Positions 27,294 through 36,677 of a stretch of DNA of 64,000 nt are shown here, one piece after another. The translations under genes were made by a program, and so were the position numbers. A model generated the notes under the pieces. The model was given only the letters and a program-made list of their open reading frames with translations. It ran no database searches and was not told the DNA's origin. Each line of letters begins with the position of its first letter. The stretch's first letter is position 1. Source of the stretch: Stieleria varia (GTDB lineage: Bacteria > Planctomycetota > Planctomycetia > Pirellulales > Pirellulaceae); contig NZ_CP151726.1 of NCBI RefSeq assembly GCF_038443385.1, positions 1,984,001-2,048,000 on the forward strand, given 5' to 3'.

Positions 27294-29693
27294 TTAGGGT
27301 TTCGCCTCGGCTTTGGCTTCGAGGAACTCCCAGTTCAGCAGCAGATCGGCGACCGCCTTCCATTCCAACGCGGTTGGGTCATCTTTGCCAGTTAGCTTTG
27401 CGACTTCGAGTGTGTGATAGGGCAGTTCGTCCACTTTACGAATGTTGACCGGACGTGGCGTCGGGGGAAAAGCTCTCGAACGTTCACGCTGAGCGTCGAT
27501 ATCTTCCAGAAAATAGGGATGACGTGTGTCATCACCGAAATACTTGGCGAGTTTCTGATGCAGATAGAGACGCTCGCCATCGTCCAGGTATCTTCTGCGA
27601 ACTGCATCTTCCACCTGTCGGTGATAAAAGCTCAATACCGTTGTTCCAAAAGCATTTCGATCAGTGAGATAGGATTCCAAGTCACCGTGCAGGCGTGACC
27701 AAATCAAGACCGGTAATCTTGATTGACGCTGACCCGACTCTCGCTCGGTAGGGGATCGCAGCGCAAAGTCCTGCATGACATCTTCGTCGGTCGATAGCAC
27801 ATCGATCAACTCATCCTCCGTCAATCCTCGCCGGCCAGCGGCGATGTATCCGAGCGCACGGCGTGTCAGCACTTCTCCATGCGCCCGGTTGTCTTCCAAT
27901 CGCGAGAAAAGGTCGCATAGAATTCCAGGAACACCAGGTGATAGTCCTGGGGAACCATCGTGTCCCGTTGGCAATGCATCGTACGATTTCCAATGTCGTG
28001 ACTCCTCGAACGCCAGCTTCAGCCAGAGGGGCAGCCCGCACTGCTGGGACTCAAAGCCATCCAGAATGCTCTCTTGCTGTTTGGTCGTGAGGCGACGCCC
28101 CACATCGGCGTGCCAGCGATTCAATAGTTCTTTGCCCTGAATCCGACTCATTCGACCAAGCTGAATGTGGTTGCGTGTCGGAATCCGACTCGTCGCTCTC
28201 TCGTAGATTGCTCGAGATTCGATTGTCACCATCGAATCATCCGAGTCGAGCATGGACAGAACGAGCCTGCAGTTGCCAGGTAACGAGTTCCACGGTATCC
28301 AGGCCAACTGATGTGCACCATCAACTTCGTTGAGCTGATCCAACGCATCCAACAGGATCACGAGTGTCTTGTTTGCAGACGCGATGGCAAGCGTCTCGTG
28401 AAAGTAACGCACCACCTCGTTCATTTCCGATAGGGATGGGCTTTCGTCTTGCAATTGGAATCGAAAGCGAATTTCATCGGTTAGACTGATCAACATCGAA
28501 CGCAGGTCCGATGCTGACGGCGTCACACCCAAAAAGCGAACGATGGTTACCGTATTGGAATGCTCCGGTGAGTCAAGCTCTGCGGCAGTGTTCGCCATCA
28601 ACGCGGTTTTTCCCGACCCGCCAGGACCGGATATCAGCAGCGGTTGGTCATGAGAGCCTTGTCGCAAATACTCTGAAATGCGTTCTCGTTCCTCCACTCT
28701 CCCTGTAAAGTGGCGACATCGCTGATCCCCGAACATCGCGTGAAGAGTCGCTTCGGAATCCATTGATTCAGCGATGACATCTCGCTCATCAAGGGCGTCC
28801 TGGATGATTGACGATAAATCCAGGAAAACGCCTTCTGTGAATGAACGCAGCCAAGCCTCGTCATTCGGACTGGACACATCGTACGATCGAAAGCGGGCGC
28901 CCAAGCGGTCTCGTAGTTCAGACTTCAAATTGCAAAGTCGTTGGTCAGCCTTGATATCCCAAGTGCCATCGTCATCAACGAGGTCGCAATACTCGTGATA
29001 CTCTTGATCGATCACTTTGTCTCTTGACTGGGATCGCTGTCTCGCAAAGTAGTTCAGATTCCGTGAATAACAGACGACATGTTCGCTGGCTTGGACGCTT
29101 GCCAACGCGCCGTTTCGAATTTCTTGATGAGTCGCTGAGTCAAAATACTTCGATCGTCTCGGGTCATCCTCCGCGAACGCTCGCAAAGCTGCTTGTTGCA
29201 AAATGAAACGTAGTTGAGCTTCGTCAAAACTCGCGTCACGAGGTTGCAGAACCCGCTCGGGCTCAATGGCATTCAGATCCAAACGATAGAATCGCTGCAG
29301 TTGACTCAGTTCCGACTCGGGTGATGAATCTTGAGATCGCTCGACGGCATCACATAGCTGCTGAAACTCGATCTCGGGAATCTCTGACGGCAGCGGACGC
29401 CATCCGTACCGGTCGCCCAGCAGCATAAGGAAATTCGGACGAGGCGTTGTCGATTGGCACCGTCGCAACTCATCCAAACAAATTCGCATCGTTTGATGAT
29501 TCTCAGTCGCCTCCTCGCTGATTCCCCAGCGAAGGTCAATCGCTTGAAATCGTGCGTCGCGACTTTCGCAGAATTCACGCAATCGAGGGAAAACGAGTTG
29601 ATTCAGCAGTTCGCGTTCTATCCGAAAGTCTCGGAACGACGAACTGACAAAGACACGAAATAGTGGACGCGATTCTCCAAACCAGGCGTTCAT
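27294..29693 (-). CDS. DUF4062-NACHT (STAND) NTPase, NWD1/TEP1-like
   Basis: 799 residues. The N-terminus (LFRVFVSSSFRDFRIERELL, 11-30) is the DUF4062 domain, followed by a nucleotide-hydrolase-like helical region with RWGISEEA and LLGDRYGWRP. The NACHT/STAND ATPase has Walker A GPGGSGKT (356-363), a segment RFLGVTPSASDLRSML (386-400) typical of NPHP3/TEP1-like proteins, and Walker B LVILLDALDQL (444-454). A winged-helix/helical part follows to the end. STAND proteins are ATP-switched scaffolds; bacterial members include Avs-type antiphage sensors, but no effector domain with known toxicity is seen here. It ends with codon CCC before TAA, with the WD40 gene in the +1 frame. It follows the deacetylase by nine bases. 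Confidence 0.88.
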   Translation of the reverse strand: MNAWFGESRPLFRVFVSSSFRDFRIERELLNQLVFPRLREFCESRDARFQAIDLRWGISEEATENHQTMRICLDELRRCQSTTPRPNFLMLLGDRYGWRPLPSEIPEIEFQQLCDAVERSQDSSPESELSQLQRFYRLDLNAIEPERVLQPRDASFDEAQLRFILQQAALRAFAEDDPRRSKYFDSATHQEIRNGALASVQASEHVVCYSRNLNYFARQRSQSRDKVIDQEYHEYCDLVDDDGTWDIKADQRLCNLKSELRDRLGARFRSYDVSSPNDEAWLRSFTEGVFLDLSSIIQDALDERDVIAESMDSEATLHAMFGDQRCRHFTGRVEERERISEYLRQGSHDQPLLISGPGGSGKTALMANTAAELDSPEHSNTVTIVRFLGVTPSASDLRSMLISLTDEIRFRFQLQDESPSLSEMNEVVRYFHETLAIASANKTLVILLDALDQLNEVDGAHQLAWIPWNSLPGNCRLVLSMLDSDDSMVTIESRAIYERATSRIPTRNHIQLGRMSRIQGKELLNRWHADVGRRLTTKQQESILDGFESQQCGLPLWLKLAFEESRHWKSYDALPTGHDGSPGLSPGVPGILCDLFSRLEDNRAHGEVLTRRALGYIAAGRRGLTEDELIDVLSTDEDVMQDFALRSPTERESGQRQSRLPVLIWSRLHGDLESYLTDRNAFGTTVLSFYHRQVEDAVRRRYLDDGERLYLHQKLAKYFGDDTRHPYFLEDIDAQRERSRAFPPTPRPVNIRKVDELPYHTLEVAKLTGKDDPTALEWKAVADLLLNWEFLEAKAEAKP

Positions 29694-29702
29694 GGAGCAT
29701 CT

Positions 29703-30515
29703 CTAGCGTTGTGAAACGTACTTGCTGATCTCACGCAGCGCAACGGCTTGAAAATGGTTTGTGGCTAGGTGACGAAGATATTGCTCGAACTTCATTTCGT
29801 CGGTCGATACCCATGGGTGCGGCGTGTCCGGGATTCCGTGAAAGGTCATGACGGCGATCTTGCCATCGGTTGCCAGTTCGCACGCGGCTACGAATTGCTC
29901 AAGCGTACTTTCCGGCTTGCTATCGAATGCTTGCGGAATCAGCAATGCGTCGTCATGTTTGGGATCGTATGCTCTCGATCCACCAGCCCTGGCGAAACGA
30001 TAGCCTCTGCGTCGAAGCACCTGTACCGCATCGTCGCTTGTGGCATAGCCGGGGTAGCAAAAGCTCGTGGGTTTTGGGATCCCGTGTTTCTCGCATCGCT
30101 GTTCGATGTATTCGATGTCGGCATCGATCTCACTGGGTTTTTGCCGATTGACTCCGACGTGACGACGAGTGTGATTGCCGATCTCAAAACCGGCATCGTG
30201 AAGAGCCAGAATCTGCTCCCACGTCATGTAATCGTCTTTGTTGGTGGTGAATTCGAATCCTTCGGTGATAAAGAACGTCGCGCCGAATCCATACTTTTGC
30301 AACAACGGTGCCACGTGCGTGTAATGACTGATGGCTGAGTCGTCAAACGTCAACACGACCAGTTTGTCGGGAATTTTCAGTGGTTGTGGTGAGGACGAAA
30401 CCTGCGATGCGTCACTCACTGGATTTGCGGGATCGTCAGCCGATGCTGCGAGCGAGAGCATTGCGGCGAGCACCGCAGCAAAGAAGGAAGCATAGCAAGC
30501 AGATGGGCAGGACAT
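29703..30515 (-). CDS. Secreted polysaccharide deacetylase (NodB domain)
   Basis: 270 residues with signal peptide (ASFFAAVLAAMLSLAASA). The NodB domain shows TFDD (56-59) and HTRRH (His115, His119), supplying the Asp-His-His metal site, plus FCYPGY and MTFHGI motifs of the family's later conserved regions. It should remove N- or O-acetyl groups from a carbohydrate outside the cytoplasm. It is the first gene of a compact minus-strand group: nine bases separate its stop from the DUF4062-NACHT gene. The functional link to a cytosolic STAND protein is unclear. Confidence 0.88.
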   Translation of the reverse strand: MSCPSACYASFFAAVLAAMLSLAASADDPANPVSDASQVSSSPQPLKIPDKLVVLTFDDSAISHYTHVAPLLQKYGFGATFFITEGFEFTTNKDDYMTWEQILALHDAGFEIGNHTRRHVGVNRQKPSEIDADIEYIEQRCEKHGIPKPTSFCYPGYATSDDAVQVLRRRGYRFARAGGSRAYDPKHDDALLIPQAFDSKPESTLEQFVAACELATDGKIAVMTFHGIPDTPHPWVSTDEMKFEQYLRHLATNHFQAVALREISKYVSQR

Positions 30516-30566
30516 TCTTGTTTACGGGTGTGTGGGAGTGTTTACGTTGCAAAAGCCGCAGGACGT

Positions 30567-31970
30567 CTAAACGTTTTCAATGAGTCCCGTGCTGTCAGCA
30601 AAGGACTCCGTCGGAACACCCAACCGCTGCAACATTGTGGCGTAGAGGTTGGACAGCGGTACGTCTTCGCCTTTCGCTTCGTCCTGCCAAGGCTCTCCAT
30701 TTCCCAACCAAGGGCCTCCTTGGAAATTCATGCCCGCATGATTGATGTATTGCCCATGCCGAAATCCCATCTGCTTGCCGCCGGACAGGATGATCGGGTA
30801 GTTTCGCGACAGGTGAAACGCACTGGAGGCGGAGCCGTACAGCAGCAGTGTGTTGTCCAACATGCTGCCGGTTCCCGCCGGCTCGGGTGTGTCCCTTAGC
30901 TTGCCGATGAAACGTCCGTACTCTTCGTTGAGAAAACGGCAATAGATGCCAAAGTTCTTCCAGCCGTCGGGGTTCTTGGTCTCGTGCGACAACTGGTGTG
31001 CGGTGTTGAATCCGACCGCGCGAGCCAAGTGGTCGCTACGGCCCACACCGTTCTCGCGACCGATCTGGTACGTCGCCACACGAGTCGAGTCGGTCTTGAA
31101 CGCGAGATAGATCAAGTCGAACATCGTTTGCAGGTACTCGCGTGGCTCGTCGGTCGACAGTTCTAAATTCAATTGGCTACCGTCGACGCTTGGAAGCGGC
31201 GCCCCCAACCAACGTTTGGCCTTTTCCACTTTGATCTCCGCTTGACGAACAGAGTCCAAGTACTCATCCAGGCTGTGTTGATCGGCGCTAGATAGCGACC
31301 GCCGTAAGCGTTCCGCGTCGTCCAGCATCTCGTCCAATGCGCTGCGACTGAGTGCCAGTCGACGAGCCGAATCACCATCGCTCTTGACAAACAGTTTGTC
31401 AAAGATCTGTTTGGGACGATGCTCGGCGGGGATGGGACGTCCATGATGATCAAATGAGATCGTGTGTGTGCCGCGTGCCGTCCCCGTGCCCCCATCGGTC
31501 GACATCACTAATGACGCAAAACGTGTTTGGTCGCCGACGTGCTTGGCATACTCCTGGTCCAGCGAAATTGTGTTCACGTACTCTTTGTCACCACCGCCGG
31601 TGAGGGCTGCGGTCAAGAACTGATCCGCGTTGTTATGGCCGTGAACGCTGCGTGACTTGGGGTGTGAAAAACCCGACAGCACCGTTAGGTCGTCTTTGAC
31701 GGATTCCAGCGGTTCCATGCATTTGGTGAACGTAAACTCGCTGCCGTTGCCGTGTGGAAACCATGCCCATTCGTTGTACGCGGGGTCCTCCGGCAAAGGC
31801 ATCGGGACGCCATCGGGAAAATAAAAGCAGCCGAGTCGTTTGGGATTGGATTGGGGCTCTGCGCCGCGGGCAATGGACGTCGCCAAGGAACCGAACAAGG
31901 GCATCGCCAACGCAATGCCGCTGCCTCTGAGGAATCGGCGACGATCGATTTGGTTCATGTTCCACGTCAT
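30567..31970 (-). CDS. DUF1552 family Tat-secreted protein
   Basis: 467 residues with a twin-arginine signal (RRRFLRGSGIALAMPLFGSLA). The body has the DUF1552 pattern: RLGCFYFPDGVPM, TVLSGFSHP, HGHNNADQFLT and near the end LLLYGSASSAFH. The family is very common in planctomycetes, exported and of unknown function, and is nearly always paired with a DUF1592-type cytochrome, as here (its start overlaps that gene's stop by four bases). A heme or other substrate oxidation role is often supposed; nothing in this sequence proves it. Confidence 0.9.
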   Translation of the reverse strand: MTWNMNQIDRRRFLRGSGIALAMPLFGSLATSIARGAEPQSNPKRLGCFYFPDGVPMPLPEDPAYNEWAWFPHGNGSEFTFTKCMEPLESVKDDLTVLSGFSHPKSRSVHGHNNADQFLTAALTGGGDKEYVNTISLDQEYAKHVGDQTRFASLVMSTDGGTGTARGTHTISFDHHGRPIPAEHRPKQIFDKLFVKSDGDSARRLALSRSALDEMLDDAERLRRSLSSADQHSLDEYLDSVRQAEIKVEKAKRWLGAPLPSVDGSQLNLELSTDEPREYLQTMFDLIYLAFKTDSTRVATYQIGRENGVGRSDHLARAVGFNTAHQLSHETKNPDGWKNFGIYCRFLNEEYGRFIGKLRDTPEPAGTGSMLDNTLLLYGSASSAFHLSRNYPIILSGGKQMGFRHGQYINHAGMNFQGGPWLGNGEPWQDEAKGEDVPLSNLYATMLQRLGVPTESFADSTGLIENV

Positions 31971-34822
31971 GGTGTGATTCCTTGATGATCGGTTGTGGGG
32001 GACGTGACGTGTGAGTCAGGGGTGTTCATGGACTGAAACAGATCGCTGAGTACAATCGTTTCGACTATGGTTCTCAGCCCATCGCCCTTGCGGCGAACTT
32101 CAGCGGTGATCGCTTCGACGTCAGCACGATCTGCAAACGAAAGCGGACGACCGAGAGCGTAGGTCGCGAGCTTGGAGACCGTCGCACCAACGAACTGATC
32201 CTGGCGATCTTGTAACAGAAAACGTTTCAAGCCTTCCATACCATCCAATGTCTGGCGATTGAACAGTTTGCTCGACGCATCGATCGGTTTTCCGTTGATT
32301 TCGTTCCGCCATTTTCCCAATGCGTCATAGTTTTCGAAAGCCACGCCCCACGGATCGATCTTGATGTGACAGGACATGCACGCGGCGTGATTGCGGTGAT
32401 TTTCAATCCGCTGCTTCAACGTCATCTTGGCGATTTCTGGATCGGCCAAGTCGATCTGTGGGACGGCCGGAGGTGGCGGAGGAGGCGGATCCGCAAGGAC
32501 ACTTTCCAGCAGCCAGATCGCACGCTTGAGCGGATGTGAATCAGGCCAGTCCGAATTCATGGCCAGCGTGCCCGCCTGTGTCAGCAGTCCGCCTCGACGA
32601 AAATCATCACTGAGCGGTACACGTCGAAAATGATTGCCATGCACGTTCGGCAAACCGTAATGTCTCGCTAGTCGCTCGTTGACCATCGCGTAGTCGCAGT
32701 GCAGAAAATCCAACACGCTCGCGTTGTCGCCTAGGATCTGGCGAAACAAGGCAACCGGTTCCTCCAGCATGGCGTCTTTAAGAGCTGGATCAAAACCGCG
32801 TACGTTTTGCTTGAAGTTCTGGAACTCCAGCAATTGCAAGTCCAGCCACTGGTGCACAAAGTGTCTAGCAAAACGTTCGCTACGTGGATCATCCAGCATC
32901 CGCTGTATTTGCGATTCCAGCATGTTGGGCTCGGCAAGCCGGCCGCTGTCGGCGAGTGTTAGCAATTCCTGGTCGGGAATACTGCACCACAGAAAAAAGG
33001 ACAATCGACTGGCCAATGCGTATGCGACTTGCTGAGCAGATTCGTCGTTACTTGACGTTGGCTCCGTATCTGTTGGATCGATGCCCTTGGGTGAGCTGGT
33101 GATGTACAGGAACTGGGGCGACGAGATCACCGTCGCCAAGACTTCAACAACGGCTTCTTCGAAGGTCTCGCATTGAGGACGCATCTTGGCAAAAAGCTCC
33201 AACTTGCGGTCGATCTCTGCTTCGCTGACCGGTCGTCGCCACGCGCGAGTCATGAACTTGGTGACCGTTTCACGGGCGTACGCCTGTTCGTCCCCCGCGT
33301 TGTTGCTCTCGAAAAAAATTCGCTGGTGAGATTCGGGCGGCCACTGGTCGTAAACCGGAGCAGCGACTTGTACATAGTCGATCTGAATCTCCGACGGGGA
33401 TGCCGCGCTGTTCACGAGCCGGATGTATTCTGATGGGCTGGGAATCGCGCCCATCGGTGAAGTTTTTCGGACCGAGTTGCGAGGGTAGATTTCGCTGAGT
33501 GGTACGTCCCACTGGACGATTTGGGGTTGATCCGGGCCAGCGTAGATCGGAGTGTCTTCGCTGCTGACTTTCAGCAAAGCACGGCCTTCGTTGCTGGCTT
33601 GCCAACCGAACATCAATTGCAAGCTCGGAACGTAATTGGTTTCGGTGTTCACACGTGATGCACGCACCGTAACCCGCATCGTTCCTTCGTCGGGCAACTG
33701 GTTTCCTAGCTCGACGATCAAGCGAGGCCCTTGGCCGTTGGGCAAGACCGCAACGCAATCGTAGGAATCGGGAATCGGGCTGGGTTGATCGTTCGGTGCA
33801 AAGGCAAAGCGAGCGCCGTGGTAGTCCCACTCCGTTTTCGCGGTCCGACCGTTCATCAGATCCTTGTAGTAAGCCCCATTGTGAGACGCACGAAATTCGT
33901 TTTGTAGTTTTGCGAGTTCCGTAGCAAGCTTTTCAGGATCGTCTTTGAGGTCCTGCTGCAATTGTCGGAGCCGCTTGTCTTGCTTGGACCATTCACTTGC
34001 AGCGGCATCTTTCATTGCGATGCCCCAGTAGCGCGTTGGCGGTTGGTCACCGACGACCGTCGCTCGACGTAACGCGTTTCGAGCAATGCCGTGATAAGTC
34101 TCAAATTGAGAAACCGACAAGTGCAACAAGTTGGAACTGTTCTCAAAGCCTTCGTCGCTGTGGGCCTCCGGTGGCAGATCGGCTGCGAAGTCATAGGGCA
34201 AGCCAAGCAAGTCCTGCAGAGCGTAGTTGTACTCGTAACGAGTCAGACGCCGAAATGCGGAATGGTTACCTGAACGACGTCGAACGATCGATGCGGTGTG
34301 CAGTTCGCTGGAGAGCCAGTCGATGAGTTGTTGACGATCTGCATCATTCAATTCTCCCTCGTCGGGTGGCGGCATCTCGCCTTTGGTGATGACTGCAAAG
34401 ATCTCCGACCACCAATCGGTATCAGCTCCGTTGACGAGATCTGGATCCAGCGTATCGACTCGGATGTTGCCTTCGGTGTTGTCGGGGCCATGGCAATCGA
34501 TGCAGTGTTGAATCAATAGCGGCTTGACCGAAGACTCAAACGCAGACAAGTTGGGTTGCAGCGCTGAATCCTCTGCTGAGTCAGCCAGTTGTGGAGCCAT
34601 CTCGGCTGCGTGTTGCTTGAACCTTGACCTCTCCCAGCCGGTAGCTTTCAACGTAGCCAGAGTCGGTCGCTGACTAGCTGCTGAGGTGGCGGTTTGTTGC
34701 TCGATGGGTTCCTCAGCGATAGCTGACAGCGTGATGACTGACAGCGTGATGACTGAGAGGGTAAAAACGATCGCGTAAGGCAACAGCAGCAATCGAACGG
34801 GCGTTCGCGGAATAAATGACAT
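31967..34822 (-). CDS. Planctomycete cytochrome: DUF1587/1592/1588/1585 protein with c-type heme motifs
   Basis: 951 residues. After a signal peptide comes a cytochrome c-like domain with CIDCHG (near residue 112). Then follow the successive planctomycete domains: RRLTRYEYNYALQDLLGLPYDF (DUF1587), YARETVTKFMTRAWRRP and RLSFFLWCSIPDQELL (DUF1592), HPLKRAIWLLESVL (DUF1588), and a C-terminal region (DUF1585). A second CxxCH, CMSCH, lies near residue 810. Exported, probably redox-active. A 15-base tandem duplication (34723-34752) repeats LSVIT in the signal peptide. It overlaps the DUF1552 gene, the standard planctomycete pair. Confidence 0.9.
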   Translation of the reverse strand: MSFIPRTPVRLLLLPYAIVFTLSVITLSVITLSAIAEEPIEQQTATSAASQRPTLATLKATGWERSRFKQHAAEMAPQLADSAEDSALQPNLSAFESSVKPLLIQHCIDCHGPDNTEGNIRVDTLDPDLVNGADTDWWSEIFAVITKGEMPPPDEGELNDADRQQLIDWLSSELHTASIVRRRSGNHSAFRRLTRYEYNYALQDLLGLPYDFAADLPPEAHSDEGFENSSNLLHLSVSQFETYHGIARNALRRATVVGDQPPTRYWGIAMKDAAASEWSKQDKRLRQLQQDLKDDPEKLATELAKLQNEFRASHNGAYYKDLMNGRTAKTEWDYHGARFAFAPNDQPSPIPDSYDCVAVLPNGQGPRLIVELGNQLPDEGTMRVTVRASRVNTETNYVPSLQLMFGWQASNEGRALLKVSSEDTPIYAGPDQPQIVQWDVPLSEIYPRNSVRKTSPMGAIPSPSEYIRLVNSAASPSEIQIDYVQVAAPVYDQWPPESHQRIFFESNNAGDEQAYARETVTKFMTRAWRRPVSEAEIDRKLELFAKMRPQCETFEEAVVEVLATVISSPQFLYITSSPKGIDPTDTEPTSSNDESAQQVAYALASRLSFFLWCSIPDQELLTLADSGRLAEPNMLESQIQRMLDDPRSERFARHFVHQWLDLQLLEFQNFKQNVRGFDPALKDAMLEEPVALFRQILGDNASVLDFLHCDYAMVNERLARHYGLPNVHGNHFRRVPLSDDFRRGGLLTQAGTLAMNSDWPDSHPLKRAIWLLESVLADPPPPPPPAVPQIDLADPEIAKMTLKQRIENHRNHAACMSCHIKIDPWGVAFENYDALGKWRNEINGKPIDASSKLFNRQTLDGMEGLKRFLLQDRQDQFVGATVSKLATYALGRPLSFADRADVEAITAEVRRKGDGLRTIVETIVLSDLFQSMNTPDSHVTSPTTDHQGITP

Positions 34823-35585
34823 GAGGCGGGGGCGATCAAGCGGTGCAGGTCAATCGACAGGGAGGCAGGGCCGACAGGGAGGCGGGGCCAGAGGTCAACG
34901 AGGCACATTTGACGTTGTTTGGTGCCTGAGAAAGTTCCCGTCTGGTGAGTATCAGTTTAGCACATCAACCCTGAAATCAAGCAATCGGAGTGACGGACTG
35001 GGCAGAGAAGACATTGCTTTCGACGTGCGAGCCCCCGGAAATGGTACGAAACTCAGGGGCGAAACCCAGAGATCGTCAGAAATCCCGTAAAAAAGCACGC
35101 TCCAATGAAGACGCTAAACGAGGAGCTGCTACTGCGGGCGGAGTGACATTCCAACCATCTGAAAGCTCACTGCGAGCGATTGGCGTAGAAACGCGATTGC
35201 TTGTCTGTTCGGGCAATCATTCGGATTGACCTTGTGTAGGACCAAAACACCTCTACAGTGAATGCTGTGTCAACGTGAGGTTGGACCGTAGACAAATTTC
35301 ATCTGGCGGCAACAGTGCCCTTGGGATGATCGACCCAACGTTGGTCTTGCTGTCAGCAAGCGATTGCTGTTCTGTCCAGGGACTGTGCCCTGTGGCTCAT
35401 TTCCCGCCACGTTTCCCGAAGGCTCTCTCCTTCGTTTGTTGCGTGGCGAGGTGCTCTTTCGCCATGGAGGCGACGATGTTTGCTTTCTGTGTGGAGTCGG
35501 TGTATCGATACGTGCGTCGACCAGTGTGTCGTCCTATACGGCATCGCCCCCGCGAAGGTGCAAAGCGATCGCAAGCGGCTGTGCA
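34823..35585. other. Long divergent intergenic region, no gene seen
   Basis: 763 bases between the divergent DUF1592 gene and the GH130 gene. It contains a 17-base tandem duplication (CGACAGGGAGGC(A/G)GGGC at 34855-34888). A frame is open from 35364 into the GH130 gene, but its translation is Cys/Arg-rich and lacks GH130 similarity before 35586. No promoter or RNA could be assigned; the length leaves room for a small RNA or complex control region. Confidence 0.45.
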
Positions 35586-36677
35586 ATGAGCAATAGACGA
35601 CGAGAGTTGTTGCTATTCCAGCCTCGTGACATAAAACCTGCTCAAATCGGATACGAGGTTGTTGGTGTTCTGAATCCTGGCGTCGCAGTCTGTGACAACG
35701 GATTGGTGATGCTAGCACGTGTCGCCGAACGCCCCTACAGAGACCCTAACGGATTGACACCCTTGCCGAGGTGGGACCGCCAAGGGGGAATTGCCGTCGA
35801 TTGGATTGCCAGCGTCGACCTTTGTGAAATAGATGCTCGTGTCGTGTCGCTCCGCCGAACCGGGGAACTACGACTAACGTCCACATCACATTTTCAAATC
35901 CTACGCTGTTCGAGGGCGGATGCGACTTGGGATGCGGTCGAAAAAGTTCTACCCGAACAAGAGTACGAGGAATTCGGAATCGAAGATCCTCGCATCACAA
36001 AGATCGATGACACCTACTGGATTACATATGTTGCGGTCTCAAAATTCGGGGCGTGTACCGCTCTGATGTCGTCAACGGATCTGACCACTTTCGTCCGGCA
36101 TGGAATCATCTTTCCGAGCGAGAACAAGGACGTCGTCCTGTTTCCGCACAAGATTGGCGGAGACTATTTCGCACTACATCGCCCCAACCCGAACTCGCAC
36201 TTTAGCCCGCCGCAGATTTGGATCTCCCGATCGCCTGACTTGATCCATTGGGGACGCCATGAGCCACTGATACAAGGTTGCGAACCTTGGGAGAGTGATC
36301 GCGTCGGCAGTGGCCCGCCACCGATCTTGATCGACGAAGGCTGGTTGCTGTTGTACCACGGCAGCGAACGTTCAACCCAGCGAGGGAGAGTTGGCCGGTA
36401 TGCAGTGGGTGCTGCTCTGCTGGACCGGAGAAATCCATGTCGTGTACTCGCCCGAACGTCTGATCCGATCATGACGCCGCAAATGGACTTTGAAAAGACA
36501 GGATTCATTCCGGGCGTCGTCTTCCCTACGGCGATGCTCGACCATGGTGACACTTTGCAAGTGTTCTATGGAGCCGCCGATTCGTGTATCGCGATGGCGG
36601 AACTTTCAAAACGAGCGGTGCTAGAAGCAATGACTCACTCCATCGGCATTCAAGATGACTATCAGAGACCTTCATAA
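35586..36677 (+). CDS. GH130-family beta-mannoside phosphorylase-like enzyme
   Basis: 363 residues from ATG MSNRRRELL. Five-bladed propeller signatures of GH130 are seen: GIEDPRI (near 135, with the catalytic Asp of the family), the following DTYWITY, GGDYFALHRPNP, GSGPPPILIDEGWLLLYHG and GFIPGVVFPTAM. GH130 enzymes cleave or make beta-mannosidic bonds with phosphate, releasing mannose-1-phosphate. No signal peptide, so cytosolic. It overlaps the glycosyltransferase start by 23 bases, and a second GH130 follows, forming an intracellular mannoside cluster. Phosphorylase versus hydrolase cannot be settled here. Confidence 0.85.
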   Translation: MSNRRRELLLFQPRDIKPAQIGYEVVGVLNPGVAVCDNGLVMLARVAERPYRDPNGLTPLPRWDRQGGIAVDWIASVDLCEIDARVVSLRRTGELRLTSTSHFQILRCSRADATWDAVEKVLPEQEYEEFGIEDPRITKIDDTYWITYVAVSKFGACTALMSSTDLTTFVRHGIIFPSENKDVVLFPHKIGGDYFALHRPNPNSHFSPPQIWISRSPDLIHWGRHEPLIQGCEPWESDRVGSGPPPILIDEGWLLLYHGSERSTQRGRVGRYAVGAALLDRRNPCRVLARTSDPIMTPQMDFEKTGFIPGVVFPTAMLDHGDTLQVFYGAADSCIAMAELSKRAVLEAMTHSIGIQDDYQRPS

